DNA from: an uncultured Acidobacteriota bacterium
Lineage (GTDB): Bacteria; Acidobacteriota; Thermoanaerobaculia; UBA5066
DNA length: 64,000 bases
Reading direction: 5' to 3'
Assembly: GCA_903845115.1 (NCBI GenBank)
Contig: CAIMWE010000117.1
Coordinates: forward strand, 1-64,000
Shown: one piece after another, positions 52,201 to 61,056 of the stretch
Layout of the letters: each line of letters begins with the position of its first letter
Numbering within the stretch: the first letter of the stretch is position 1
Position numbers and translations under genes: made by a program
Notes under the pieces: model-generated
Seen by the model: only the letters and a program-made list of their open reading frames with translations
What the model was told of the DNA's origin: nothing
Databases searched by the model: none

Positions 52201-53585
52201 CGGAGGCGGCGAACCGGGCCAAGAGCGTCTTCCTCTCCAGCATGTCCCACGAGATCCGCACCCCGATGAACTCGATCCTCGGCTTCTCGCAGCTCCTGCT
52301 GGGGGACCAGGGGCTGGATCGCCACCAGCGGGAGCAGATCCAGGCGATCCAGAGAGGCGGCGAGCACTTGCTGCGGCTGATCAGCGACGTCCTCGAGATG
52401 TCGAAGATCGAGGCGGGCCGGGTCACGGTCCACCTCGCGGAGACGGACCTCCACGCCCTCGTCTCGGACCTCGAGGCGATGTTCCGGCTCATGGCGGAGG
52501 AAAAAGGGCTGACCCTCACGTTCGAGCCGCCGGACGACCTGCCGCAGCACGTCCTCGTCGACGAGACGAAGCTCCGGCAGATCCTGATCAACCTGACGGG
52601 AAACGCCGTCAAGTTCACCGAGAAGGGAGGCGTGACGGTCCGCCTGGGGACCGAACCGGGGGCCGGAGACGGGCGGTGGCTCCGGGTCGACGTGGAGGAC
52701 ACCGGCCCGGGCATCTCCGACGCGGACCTCCCGCGGCTCTTTCAGCGGTTCGAGCAGGCGGGGGCCGCCCAGCCGACGATCGGTGGGACGGGGCTGGGCC
52801 TGGCGATCAGCAGGGCGTTCGCCCAGCTGATGGGGGGGGAGATCACCGTCCGGAGCCGCGTCGGCGAGGGGAGCGTCTTCAGCCTCGCGCTTCCCGTCGT
52901 GCCCGTGAACGCGCCCGCCGGCGAAGCGCGGGACGAGCCCGGACGGATCGTCGGTCTGGCCCCGGGGGAGACCCGCCGCCGGATCCTCGTGGCCGACGAC
53001 CTGGTCGAGAGCCAAGAGATTCTCCGCCAGATGCTCCAGCGAGTCGGGTTCGAGGTCCGGACGGCGAACGACGGCGTCCAGGCGCTCGAGCTGTTCCGGT
53101 CCTGGCTCCCGGACCTCGTCCTGATGGACCTCCGGATGCCGGGGCTCGACGGAATCGACGCGATCCGGGCGATCCGGAAGGACGAGCCAGCGGGACGGGT
53201 CCCGATCGTGGTGGTCAGCGCGAGCGCGTCGGAGGAGACCCGCCAGGAGGTGAAGGAGGCCGGCGGCGACGCCTTCGTCAGCAAGCCGTTCCGCGAGACC
53301 GAGCTGCTCGGGCAGATCGGCCGCTGCCTGGGCATCCGATACCTCCTCGGGGGCGAATCCACTACGAGCGAGCCGCCCGCGCTCGGCGGTCCGCCAGCGG
53401 CGGTCATCCCTTCGCCGCTGCGCGAATCGCTCAGGACCGCCGTCGTCAGCGGCGACCTCGGCGCCATGCTGGCGCTGGCGGACGAGCTGGCTGGAGTCGA
53501 TCCCGCCGCCGCCCGGCTCGTCCGGGACCTCGCCGAGCGATTCGAGTACGACCGCCTCGCGGCCTACCTGGCCGAGGGGAGCTGA
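49290..53585 (+). CDS. Hybrid histidine kinase with MASE1, CHASE, PAS, GAF and receiver domains
   Basis: A 1431-aa sensor kinase. Order: a MASE1-type membrane sensor (about 1-200, with SPVFPAAGLALAAVLRFG), a CHASE-like extracytoplasmic domain (about 215-400), a membrane helix (about 500-530), PAS (about 550-670), GAF (about 680-830) and PAS (about 850-960). The HisKA domain has phosphoacceptor His in SSMSHEIRTPMNS (about 987). It is followed by an HATPase (GTGLGLAISRAFA) and a receiver with Asp about 1280 (LVLMDLRMPGLDG). A short helical C-terminus follows. The gene is 110 bases from glnA with a terminator between. The signal is unknown; it may or may not act in nitrogen control. Confidence 0.9.
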   Translation: MAPVREKGSPVGGSAPIVPLSAAVALAYALVGAAGLTLAIPPGYASPVFPAAGLALAAVLRFGGRALPGLVLGSALLNLSHAWFGGTLTPATAWVAMVIAGGSTAQAWAGASLVRRWNGSAWRSLEREQDVIGFLLLGGGLAPLIAASVAVPALLAAGVVGPADALFTWGNWYVGDALGVMVFAPLTLCAIDVPGGVWREGRRRIVPPMLVTLGLVALAFLATARWEKQELDGRLEDDGRVIARRISDRLIAHREILSSLRHFVEAAPGFTFPQFEQFTRVTLRDNSDIFALSFNDLVRDGERTRFEEAMSRLSPLGPYRITERDAERKLAPAAPRPEYVAVRYIVPLAGNQSAVGYDINSEPVRREAIQRSLATGQMGVTAPLLLVQERQQRVGLLELLPVERAQGDREAGSSRPRGFAVAVVKVDEMIDIATRGHVAAGLLFRLTDPGAPDERGLLYRSDSRVPGPGPVPREEAAAWSTPLLIGDRPWTLSVQRTPAYAAWHRPWLGWAVGVLGLLFATLLQALLLGMTGRAAVIARTNEALRSSQARLDLAETSFENGGEAMVVTDAAGSVLSTNPAFSRLTGYPAEEIKGKDLRLLKSGRHPAAFFRDLFGILAAGRQWEGEIWNRRKDGQIFVSWQTITAVRDAAGAITHYVGSFSDVTGRVRAEAERQALLEIQRAATAETDTRFFLALVHRAIRPALRAGNLCVVLRNPRTGLFEEAFKVDEREAPAEPVRSLRGRAAYVLRKGEAVIFSSALFEELRASGEAEEAGAPPASWLGAPLGRPGQAIGVLSVQDYEVEGCYSEGDRVFLGSVATEMALAIERRESQNAVVESEARLAEAQRMAHVGVWELDLKDGHLSQSDEAYRIMGVEPGSFRPTGESLLAAVHAEDRAAVNEAYIASFADDAPHEMDHRLRLPDGRVRWVKARWRNELAPDGTPLRVTATIQDLTEQMLAREAKALSEAKEAAEAANRAKSVFLSSMSHEIRTPMNSILGFSQLLLGDQGLDRHQREQIQAIQRGGEHLLRLISDVLEMSKIEAGRVTVHLAETDLHALVSDLEAMFRLMAEEKGLTLTFEPPDDLPQHVLVDETKLRQILINLTGNAVKFTEKGGVTVRLGTEPGAGDGRWLRVDVEDTGPGISDADLPRLFQRFEQAGAAQPTIGGTGLGLAISRAFAQLMGGEITVRSRVGEGSVFSLALPVVPVNAPAGEARDEPGRIVGLAPGETRRRILVADDLVESQEILRQMLQRVGFEVRTANDGVQALELFRSWLPDLVLMDLRMPGLDGIDAIRAIRKDEPAGRVPIVVVSASASEETRQEVKEAGGDAFVSKPFRETELLGQIGRCLGIRYLLGGESTTSEPPALGGPPAAVIPSPLRESLRTAVVSGDLGAMLALADELAGVDPAAARLVRDLAERFEYDRLAAYLAEGS

Positions 53586-53639
53586 GGCCGGCGGCGACAG
53601 GGCCCCCTCGAGACCGCCTCCCGGGACGTTCTTCGTGCC

Positions 53640-56600
53640 TCAGAGCAGGCGGGCGCTCAGCTCTCGCACGTCCGCGCTCGCGGTCCGGAGATCCCCCCAC
53701 AGCGTCCCGCCGTCGGGGGCCGCCGACATCCGCCGGGCGAGCGACGCGAGCTCCTCGCTTCCGACCGGGGGCATCGTCACGTCGGTGGCGTGCCCCCGCA
53801 CGACGCGGAGGGCCTCGATCAGCTTCCTCAGCGCTTCCTGCGCGTCCCGGAGGCGGTCGCGGTCCCCGGCGCCCAGGATTCCGGCTCCCGCCAGCGCGTC
53901 CATCGCTTCCCGCGTGTTCGGCGTGCGGAGCGCCGGGTCGGCGTGTCCGTGCCGGGCCTGCAGGCTCTGGACCAGGTACTCCACGTCGACGAGGCCGCCG
54001 GGGCTGAACTTCAGGTTGAAGGTCCCCCCCGTCACCAGCTGCCGCACCTGCCGTTCCCGCATCGCGCGCACCGAGGCGGGGTCGGGCGGGTCGCCGTCGT
54101 AGACGAGGTCGTCCCTCAGCCGGACGATCTCCCGGCCGAACGACGCCTCGCCCGCGATCGGGCGGAGGCGGATCAGGCTCTGCCGCTCGTACGACCAGGC
54201 CGGCCCGCCCTTCGCGTAATAGCGCCGGAACGCCTCCAGCGAGACCGCCATGCTCCCCTTGGTGCCGTAGGGCCGGAGCCGGAGGTCCAGCTCGAAGACC
54301 CCCTCCTTCCGCGACCGGACCGCCCCGACGATGACCTGGACCAGCTTCTCGAAGAGCTCGGCCGTCCCGATCCGCTCCGGGCCTCCCGTCTCCCCCTCTC
54401 CCTCGTACACGAAGAGGACCTCGATGTCCGAGGCGAACCCCAGCTCCCTTCCGCCGCACTTCCCCAGGGCGCAGATCGCGAACCGGCACTCCGACCCGTC
54501 CTTCAGCCGCGGCGAGCCGTACGAGGCCGAGAGCTCGGCCGCCGCGAGCCGGTTCGCCGAGTCGACCACGACCTCGGCCAGGTCGGTCAGCTCCCCGGAG
54601 AACTGCTCGAGGCCGGTCTTCCCGAGGATGTACCTCATGTCGATCCGGAAGAGCTCCCGGTCCTTCAGGGCGTTGAGGGCGTCGCGCCAGCCGGGCGGCC
54701 GGACGGCCTCGGCGAACTCCCGCTCGATGTCCGCCCGCCCCCGTGCGACGGCGACGGCGTCCTGGTCGTGGACGAGCGGGAAGAGGTTCGCGTGCTGCAT
54801 CCGGAGGAAGTCCGACCAGAGGAAGTCGCTGACGCCCAGCAGCCGGGCGAGCGTATCGAGGACGCGCGGGCTCTCGAGCGAGGCGAACTCGACCGGCCAG
54901 TCCGGCTTCGCCAGGAGCTGCCCGAGCAGCTCCCCGAAGTGCAGCAGCGCCAGCTCCGGGTTGGGAGAGCGCGGCAGCAGGTGGGTGAAGTGCTTGATGA
55001 GGACGGTGGCCGCCCGCAGCTCGCGCTGCCGGTCCGGCGAGGTGATCTTCGAGCCCGAGGCGTTCGTCACCCAGAGGGTGTCCCGGACCCGGCTCCCCGC
55101 CGACCCGGCGGTCATGCGCGAGATGTCGACGCCGTTCAGGGCCAGGGCGTTCGTCAGCTCGTAGAGGAACCCGGCGGTGTCGGGGGCGTCGATGCGAAGG
55201 ACGGTGTAGCGCGGGGAGGAATCGTTGTCGATCTCGATGTCGACTGGGGCGAGCGGCATCGGGGAGCCCGCGGCGGGCGGTCCCGCCGAGGCGGCCCGCC
55301 TCGCGATCTCCCCACGAGCCTCGCCCTGACGCCCCGAGCGGACGAGGCGGAAGAGCGCTTCGAGGTCCTCCGCGAACCGCGCCCAGTCCTCGGGCTCCGC
55401 CCGCTCCCGGACCCGGGCCACCGTGAAGACGTCGACCGTCTTCTTCCGGTCGTCGGGGCGGCCCCCCTTCGGGAGGACGGTCCGGCGCCAGCGGCTCCCC
55501 GCGGCCTCGTCGGCGCCGCGCATCCTCCGGCGGAAGGGCCGCGCCGGGGCCGACAGGTCGGCCGCCTCGTACGTGAACGCCTCCGCCCGGTGGATGCTGA
55601 ATCCGCCGGCGAAGAGCAGCCCGCAGATGATGGAGAGCTCGCCAGGGTAGTCCCAGGCCACGATCGTCACCCGCCACAGGTCGTCCGGGGTCCGCACCGC
55701 GGTCACGGCCGCGAGCTTCCTGGCGTCGAGCCCCGCGGCCATCTGGACGTGGTCCTCGATCTCCTCCGGGCCGAACGCCTCCCCGTAGGACGGGTCCATC
55801 CGGGCGAGGTGCTCGAGGCGCAGGGGGCTCGGGGGCACCGGGCCCTTCTCCGGCTCTCCCGGTCTCTCCTCGACGAGGTGGCGCAGGTAGATGGCGCGGA
55901 TGGCGTCGCCGTGCTCGCGGTACCGCGCGCCGAACGTCTCGCCGGCGGCGTCCCCGCCGAAGCCGAGGCGCCGCGCCAGCTCTCCCATCGCCCGCGGGTC
56001 GGCGGGGAGGACGTGGGTCTGCTGGTAGTGCATCACCTGGAGATGGTGCTCGATCGTCCGGAGGAAGACGTACCCGTCGCGGAGGACCCTCTCCTCGTCC
56101 GGCGGGAGGATCCCGGCCACCGCGAGCCGCCTGATCCCGTCGAGGGTGCCGCCCGACCGGACGGACGGGACGCGTCCCCCGTGCGCGAGCTGGAGGAACT
56201 GGACGACGAACTCGATGTCGCGGATCGACCCCTCGCCCAGCTTCACCTCGGACCTCTCCAGCCCCTTGCGCCGGATGTCCCGTTCCGTCAGCTGCCTCAT
56301 CGCCCGGACCTCGGCCCGCGCCTCCTCCGGCGCCGTCGCGAAGAGGAGAGGGGCGGCCAGGCCGAGGCATTCCGTCCCCACGGCCTGCTCGCCGGCCACG
56401 ACCCGGGCCTTCAACAGCGCCTGCTTCTCCCAGAGGCGGGCATTGGTCCCGAGGTAGGCGAGATACGAGTCGACGGTCGAGACCAGCGGGCCCGCGTCGC
56501 CCCACGGCCGGAGCCGCATGTCGACGCGGTAGAGGAACCCCGTCGTCGTCGCGCGCGCCAGCACGTCGATCAGCCGCTTGGCGAGCCCCCACTGCGAGGT

Positions 56601-57389
56601 GGCGTTCGCTCGCGACAGGAAGAGGAGGTCGATGTCCGAGCTGTAGTTGAGCTCGCGCCCCCCGAGCTTCCCCATCGCGACCACCGCGAACCCTGCGGGA
56701 TCGGCCCCCGTCTCGCGGGTCGCGATGTCGAGAGCGGCCGCGATCAGCCCGTCGGCCAGGTTCGACAGCTCCTCCGTCACCGTCTCGAGGTCGAAGAGCC
56801 CCAGCAGGTCCGAGGCCCCGATCCGGAGGAACTCGAGCCGCTGGAGGCGGCGCAGGATGTCGAGCTGCTCCTCCGGGCTGCCCTGCCGCAGGGCGCCGCG
56901 GGCCTCCGCGAGGATCCTCGCCGCCGGCTTCCGGGCCGCCAGCTTTCGCGGCAGGACCAGCCGCATGAAGAGGTCGGGCTGGAGGAGGAGGATCTCCGTG
57001 AGGAACTGGCTCCCCGCGAAGAGGGTGAGGAGGATCTCCAGCCAGCGCGGGTGCTCGGCCAGGTCGCGGTAAAGGTCGAGGCGGCCCCGGACGCTCTGGG
57101 AAAACCGTTCCAGGCTGACGAGGACGGCATCCGGGCCGGCGATCCCCGAGAGACCCGACAGGAGCCGCGGAACCAGGGCCGCCAGGCCCTCCTCCTCGGC
57201 GGGGCCGGTGGCCATCCGCCGGAGCGCTCCCACAGCCCCTTCCGGATCGACGAACCCCGCGGCCCGGAGCCTCTCCCGAAGGTCGTTCCCCGGCGGGCCA
57301 CCGGGCTCTCCCGCGCCGTGAGCAGGGGCCGCCGCCCTCCCGCCACCCCGGGTTCGGTGCGCGCCCCGTCCGTCGTCGGGTCCGGTCAT
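53640..57389 (-). CDS. glnE: Glutamine synthetase adenylyltransferase with internal ACT-like domains
   Basis: A 1249-aa GlnE (usual length about 950) that adenylylates and deadenylylates glutamine synthetase. Both nucleotidyltransferase halves are present: GKLGGRELNYSSDIDLLF (about 240-257) for removal and GKCGGRELGFASDIEVLF (about 976-993) for transfer. Between the halves is an extra region of about 250 residues with two ACT-like segments, WRVTIVAWDYPGELSIICG (about 572-590) and YTVLRIDAPDTAGFLYELT (about 728-746), close to the ACT core of GlnD. This suggests direct glutamine sensing by GlnE itself. The ATG has no ribosome binding site but a TACGAT box (complement of 57398-57403) eight bases upstream. 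Confidence 0.9.
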   Translation of the reverse strand: MTGPDDGRGAHRTRGGGRAAAPAHGAGEPGGPPGNDLRERLRAAGFVDPEGAVGALRRMATGPAEEEGLAALVPRLLSGLSGIAGPDAVLVSLERFSQSVRGRLDLYRDLAEHPRWLEILLTLFAGSQFLTEILLLQPDLFMRLVLPRKLAARKPAARILAEARGALRQGSPEEQLDILRRLQRLEFLRIGASDLLGLFDLETVTEELSNLADGLIAAALDIATRETGADPAGFAVVAMGKLGGRELNYSSDIDLLFLSRANATSQWGLAKRLIDVLARATTTGFLYRVDMRLRPWGDAGPLVSTVDSYLAYLGTNARLWEKQALLKARVVAGEQAVGTECLGLAAPLLFATAPEEARAEVRAMRQLTERDIRRKGLERSEVKLGEGSIRDIEFVVQFLQLAHGGRVPSVRSGGTLDGIRRLAVAGILPPDEERVLRDGYVFLRTIEHHLQVMHYQQTHVLPADPRAMGELARRLGFGGDAAGETFGARYREHGDAIRAIYLRHLVEERPGEPEKGPVPPSPLRLEHLARMDPSYGEAFGPEEIEDHVQMAAGLDARKLAAVTAVRTPDDLWRVTIVAWDYPGELSIICGLLFAGGFSIHRAEAFTYEAADLSAPARPFRRRMRGADEAAGSRWRRTVLPKGGRPDDRKKTVDVFTVARVRERAEPEDWARFAEDLEALFRLVRSGRQGEARGEIARRAASAGPPAAGSPMPLAPVDIEIDNDSSPRYTVLRIDAPDTAGFLYELTNALALNGVDISRMTAGSAGSRVRDTLWVTNASGSKITSPDRQRELRAATVLIKHFTHLLPRSPNPELALLHFGELLGQLLAKPDWPVEFASLESPRVLDTLARLLGVSDFLWSDFLRMQHANLFPLVHDQDAVAVARGRADIEREFAEAVRPPGWRDALNALKDRELFRIDMRYILGKTGLEQFSGELTDLAEVVVDSANRLAAAELSASYGSPRLKDGSECRFAICALGKCGGRELGFASDIEVLFVYEGEGETGGPERIGTAELFEKLVQVIVGAVRSRKEGVFELDLRLRPYGTKGSMAVSLEAFRRYYAKGGPAWSYERQSLIRLRPIAGEASFGREIVRLRDDLVYDGDPPDPASVRAMRERQVRQLVTGGTFNLKFSPGGLVDVEYLVQSLQARHGHADPALRTPNTREAMDALAGAGILGAGDRDRLRDAQEALRKLIEALRVVRGHATDVTMPPVGSEELASLARRMSAAPDGGTLWGDLRTASADVRELSARLL

Positions 57390-57397
57390 CTCGTCGG

Positions 57398-57403
57398 ATC
57401 GTA
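57398..57403 (-). promoter_or_regulatory. Putative -10 box, leaderless glnE promoter
   Basis: The complement reads TACGAT, with 8 bases to the glnE ATG. There is no room for a Shine-Dalgarno site, so glnE is probably translated from a leaderless transcript. No 37-bp element is found here, so glnE is unlikely to belong to the sigma-54 set. Confidence 0.4.
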
Positions 57404-57451
57404 CGCCGGGGTGGAGATCCGCGCGGGGAAGGCCCTTCCCGGCCCGTGCCG

Positions 57452-59989
57452 CTACTCCCCCTCCGCGCCCCACCAGAGCGCGTTGAAGAGGAAGGGGTAC
57501 GTCGCGTGGGTCTGGGCCCTTTCCTGCGCGCGGAAGCCCAGCAGCACCAGCTTCCCCTTCCCGAAGGTCGTCGCGACGGCGGCCGCCTTCCGCGCGAGCT
57601 TCTCCTCCCCGTGGATCCACCCCGACAGGAGGATGTCCCTCGCCTCGCCCGGGTAGGACGCGAGGATCCACCGGTTCAGCTCCGAGCCCGGGAGCGACGT
57701 CTGGAACGCGATCGGCTCGTCGACGAAGAGGGCCACCTCGGCGGGCAATCCCCTCGTGACCGGGTGGCCGCCGGCGACGTTCGCGCGAAGGAGCGAGCCC
57801 GGGCACGAGAAGTCGTCCTTCTTCGCCCGGGCCAGCGTGTTCCGGACCGGAATGTTGAACTCCGACATCACGTACGCGGTCGACGAGGCGAGGGAGACCA
57901 GCGTGCCGCCTTCCTCGACGAAGGCGCGGAGCGCCGCCGCGCCCTCCTTCTCGAGCCCGCCCTGGTACTCGGGCGGAAGGTCCGCGAAGTAGCGGGCCTC
58001 GCCCTCTTCCCTCTTCGGCTTGCCGGTCGCGATCACGTCCCGGTCCACGCCGGGGAGGACGACGACGTCGAACGACTCCCGCAGCTTTCCGGCGCGGACG
58101 GCCTTGTTGTCCAGGCTCCTCGGGGCGAAGCCGTACTCCTCCAGGACGAACCGTGTCCACCCCTCGTCGATCGACGCGGTCCACGGCTTGTAGAGCCCCA
58201 CCCGCGGGGCCTTCACGGCGACGGTGGCCTTCGCGTCCGGCTCCGCGGCAGGCGACAGGGCGAGCCCGGCTGCCGCCGCGAGACCCGCGGCCGCCAGCGC
58301 CCCCTTCGGGTCGAGGGTGAAGTCCCCCGAGAGGCGCGAACGCCGGACGGCGCCTCCCGCCTTCAATGCGGCCTGGACCACCTTCGCGCTCTCCGGGCTC
58401 CCACCGTCGAGCGCGTACGACGGCGAGGCAGGCAGGGCCGCCGCCTTCGCCGGGGCCGGGTCGAACGGCTGGAGCCCACCCGGGAGCTCGGCCTTCTCCA
58501 CCGCCACTCCGAGCATCAGCGGAAGCGTCCACGCCGCCACGTCGTACGGGAAGACGATCTCCTTGCCCGGAACCAGCTTCACCTCCGGGTACCGCTGCGG
58601 CTCCATCATCTCCTTCACGAACGGGCCGTACGGCTGGGCGAGCGGGATGTAGACGTCGCCGCTCGCGGCGACCTTCACCTCGACGTTGTGCTCGGCCATC
58701 AGGCGCGCGAGGACGAGGGCGGAGGCGCGGTCGCGCTGGGCGGCCGGGATCCGGAAGGCCTCCTTCGGGGCCGCCCTTCCGATCGCCGCCCGAGCGCGCG
58801 CCGCCATGTCCTTCAGGATGTCCTCGCGCCGCTCCGAGCAGACCTCGAGGAGGGCGTCGGAGGCGATCCGCTCGTAGTCCATGATGTCCCGGAGCCGCCA
58901 CCAGCCTCCGGGCCACGGGTTCGGGAAGTTCGTCTGGGGCCCGTACTCGACGAGCCCTTTCCTCCCCTGCCCCGACAGCTCCGTCGGGTCGACGAAGACC
59001 GGCGTCGCCAGCTTCGCCGACGCGACCTCGGTCAGGAGGCCCGAGATGTTCTTCCACCAGGCGGTGTTCTTCGTCCCGCCGATCCAGTAGGCGTCGAAGG
59101 AGTACCCGTAGATCACGCCCGCCTTCGCGGCCTGCTCGAGGCGGAAGGCCATGTTCGCGCCGATCAGGTTCACCTCCCGCCAGACCAGCGGGTGGATGTC
59201 GGGGTCGACCGGCTCGGCGTAGGGCGGCACGAAGATCCGCGGGCCGTTCCACCCCATCTGGTGCTCGTCCAGCCAGACCTCGGGGAACCACTCCCGGTAG
59301 ACGACCTTCGTGACGGCCTTCGTCTCCTTCTGCGTCAGCATGTACCAGTCGCGGTTGTTGTCGTGACCGACGTAGGGGTGGTAAAGCCACGGCAGCCGGC
59401 TCCCCTCGTACTTCGTCCCGAGGTTCTTCCGGTACCACCCGGTCTCCATCATCTGGCCGTCGGGGTTGAGGGACGGGACGAGAAGGAGAACCACGTCGGA
59501 GAGCCGCTTCTTCGTGGCGCCGTCCTCCGCCGTCGCGAGGGCGTGGGCCCACTCCATCGCCATCTGCGTCGAGCCGATCTCGGACGCGTGGATGTTGCAC
59601 GTCACCAGGAGAACGACCTTTCCCTCCCTGGCGAGGGCTGCCGTCTCGGCCTCCGGGAGGCCCCGCGGGTCGGAGAGCCTCCGCGCGATCTCGCGGATCC
59701 GAACCTGGTTCTTCAGGTTCTCCTCGGACGAGATCACCGCCATCACCAGGTCCTCGCCCAGCGTCGACTTCCCGGTCGAGACGACCTGCACCCGCGGCGA
59801 CGCGGAGGCAAGAGCCCTCAGGTAGGAGACGATCTGCCGGTAGTCGGCAAGGGTCCGGTCGGCGCCGACAGGGATGCCGAGGAACTCGGACGGGGACGGC
59901 ACGGTGGCAGCGGTGGCGGGCAGGGACGCGAGGGAAAGACCGAGGGAGAGAAGAGCGGCGGTCGTCGACCGCCGGAACGTAGTGGTCAT
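57452..59989 (-). CDS. Secreted M14-family zinc carboxypeptidase with C-terminal ThuA/GATase-like domain
   Basis: An 845-aa exported protein. A signal peptide (about 1-28, ending ATAA) precedes a zinc carboxypeptidase domain. The HxxE zinc motif is in CNIHASEIG, with YVGHDNNRDWYM in the middle and the third zinc ligand probably in WLDEHQMGW. Residues from about 620 resemble a class I glutamine-amidotransferase/ThuA-like beta-alpha domain (RVGLYKPWTASIDEGW to VVVLPGVDRD), a combination common in long M14 peptidases of Bacteroidetes and Acidobacteria. GGAGG precedes the ATG at 59989. It is probably periplasmic, degrading peptides or peptidoglycan stems. It lies 62 bases upstream of glnE on the same strand. 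Confidence 0.85.
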   Translation of the reverse strand: MTTTFRRSTTAALLSLGLSLASLPATAATVPSPSEFLGIPVGADRTLADYRQIVSYLRALASASPRVQVVSTGKSTLGEDLVMAVISSEENLKNQVRIREIARRLSDPRGLPEAETAALAREGKVVLLVTCNIHASEIGSTQMAMEWAHALATAEDGATKKRLSDVVLLLVPSLNPDGQMMETGWYRKNLGTKYEGSRLPWLYHPYVGHDNNRDWYMLTQKETKAVTKVVYREWFPEVWLDEHQMGWNGPRIFVPPYAEPVDPDIHPLVWREVNLIGANMAFRLEQAAKAGVIYGYSFDAYWIGGTKNTAWWKNISGLLTEVASAKLATPVFVDPTELSGQGRKGLVEYGPQTNFPNPWPGGWWRLRDIMDYERIASDALLEVCSERREDILKDMAARARAAIGRAAPKEAFRIPAAQRDRASALVLARLMAEHNVEVKVAASGDVYIPLAQPYGPFVKEMMEPQRYPEVKLVPGKEIVFPYDVAAWTLPLMLGVAVEKAELPGGLQPFDPAPAKAAALPASPSYALDGGSPESAKVVQAALKAGGAVRRSRLSGDFTLDPKGALAAAGLAAAAGLALSPAAEPDAKATVAVKAPRVGLYKPWTASIDEGWTRFVLEEYGFAPRSLDNKAVRAGKLRESFDVVVLPGVDRDVIATGKPKREEGEARYFADLPPEYQGGLEKEGAAALRAFVEEGGTLVSLASSTAYVMSEFNIPVRNTLARAKKDDFSCPGSLLRANVAGGHPVTRGLPAEVALFVDEPIAFQTSLPGSELNRWILASYPGEARDILLSGWIHGEEKLARKAAAVATTFGKGKLVLLGFRAQERAQTHATYPFLFNALWWGAEGE

Positions 59990-60129
59990 CGCAGCCTCCG
60001 TTTCGAGTCTAACGGCACGGCCGGGAGCGAAGAGGGTCGAACGGGGAGGGAGACGGCCGCCGCTCGGCGACCCGGCGGAAAGCCCCGAGAGTGGCAACTT
60101 TCCCGGATCTGGGGAACGATACGGCACCG

Positions 60130-61032
60130 ATGGGTCCTCGCTCGCTCTCTGTAGCCGCATCGCTCCTCGCTCTGGCGCTGATCCCGGTCGCCCGGGGCGC
60201 AGGGCCGGCCGCTCCCCTTCCTGCCGAGAAGGTGACCGAGATCCGGGCCGCCCTCGCGCGCGAGGACTTCGACGGGGCGATCTCCCTGGCCGAACGCCTT
60301 GCCGCCTCCGAGCCCCTCAGCTCCGTCGCCCGGATGTGGGTGGGGCGCGCCCTCGGGCTGAAAGCCCTGCGTTCCTCGCTCTTCACCCAGCTCAGCTGGG
60401 GGAAGAAGTGCAAGAGGGCGTTCGAGGAAGCGGTCGCGCTCGACCCCGAGGACGTCGACGCCCGCTTCGAGCTGGCGCGCTACCTCTTCGTCGCCCCCGG
60501 GCTCGCGGGAGGGAACCACGACCTCGCGCGGATCCAGATCGGGGAGCTCGCGAAGAGGAACCCCTCTCGCGCCCTGATGACCGAAGGTCTGATGAAGGAG
60601 CACGAGAAGGACCTCTCCGCGGCCGAGGCCGCCTTCCGGAAGGCCGTCGAAACGGCTCCCGTCGACCACACGTCCGCCGGGGCGCTCGCGAGCTTCCTCG
60701 TCCGGCAGAAGCGCTTCCCGGAGGCCCTGGCGTTCTGGAAGGCCCGCATCGACTCGAACCCTGCCGACCTCCTCGCCAGGTACGGGTACGCCCGGACCGC
60801 CCTCGACTCGAACAGCGGCCTGGCGGAGGCCGCCGAGGATCTCCGGGCCTACCTCGCGGTGCCGCCGAAGCCGGACGGGCCGACCTGGGCCGACGCCCGC
60901 TGGCGCCTGGGACTCGTCCTGGAGAGGCTCGGCCAGAAGCAGGCGGCGATCCACGAGATCGAGGAAGCACTGAAGTTGATTCCCGGCCACGCCGGGGCGA
61001 AGAAGGACCTCGAGCGCCTGCGAGCCGCCTGA
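60130..61032 (+). CDS. Exported TPR-repeat protein
   Basis: A 300-aa protein with a signal peptide (about 1-24, cleaved after VARGAG) and about six TPR-like helical pairs. Examples are EDFDGAISLAERLAASEP, FEEAVALDPEDVDARFELARYL and a final KQAAIHEIEEALKLIPGHAG. The motif LGLKALRSSLFTQLSWGKKCKRAFEEA is seen in small bacterial TPR proteins of unknown role. The ATG at 60130 was chosen over an in-frame GTG at 60091 because it directly precedes the signal peptide. It is divergent from the M14 peptidase gene. It presumably acts as a scaffold in the periplasm. Confidence 0.7.
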   Translation: MGPRSLSVAASLLALALIPVARGAGPAAPLPAEKVTEIRAALAREDFDGAISLAERLAASEPLSSVARMWVGRALGLKALRSSLFTQLSWGKKCKRAFEEAVALDPEDVDARFELARYLFVAPGLAGGNHDLARIQIGELAKRNPSRALMTEGLMKEHEKDLSAAEAAFRKAVETAPVDHTSAGALASFLVRQKRFPEALAFWKARIDSNPADLLARYGYARTALDSNSGLAEAAEDLRAYLAVPPKPDGPTWADARWRLGLVLERLGQKQAAIHEIEEALKLIPGHAGAKKDLERLRAA

Positions 61033-61056
61033 CCGGATCGCGGCACTCGCGTCCCG

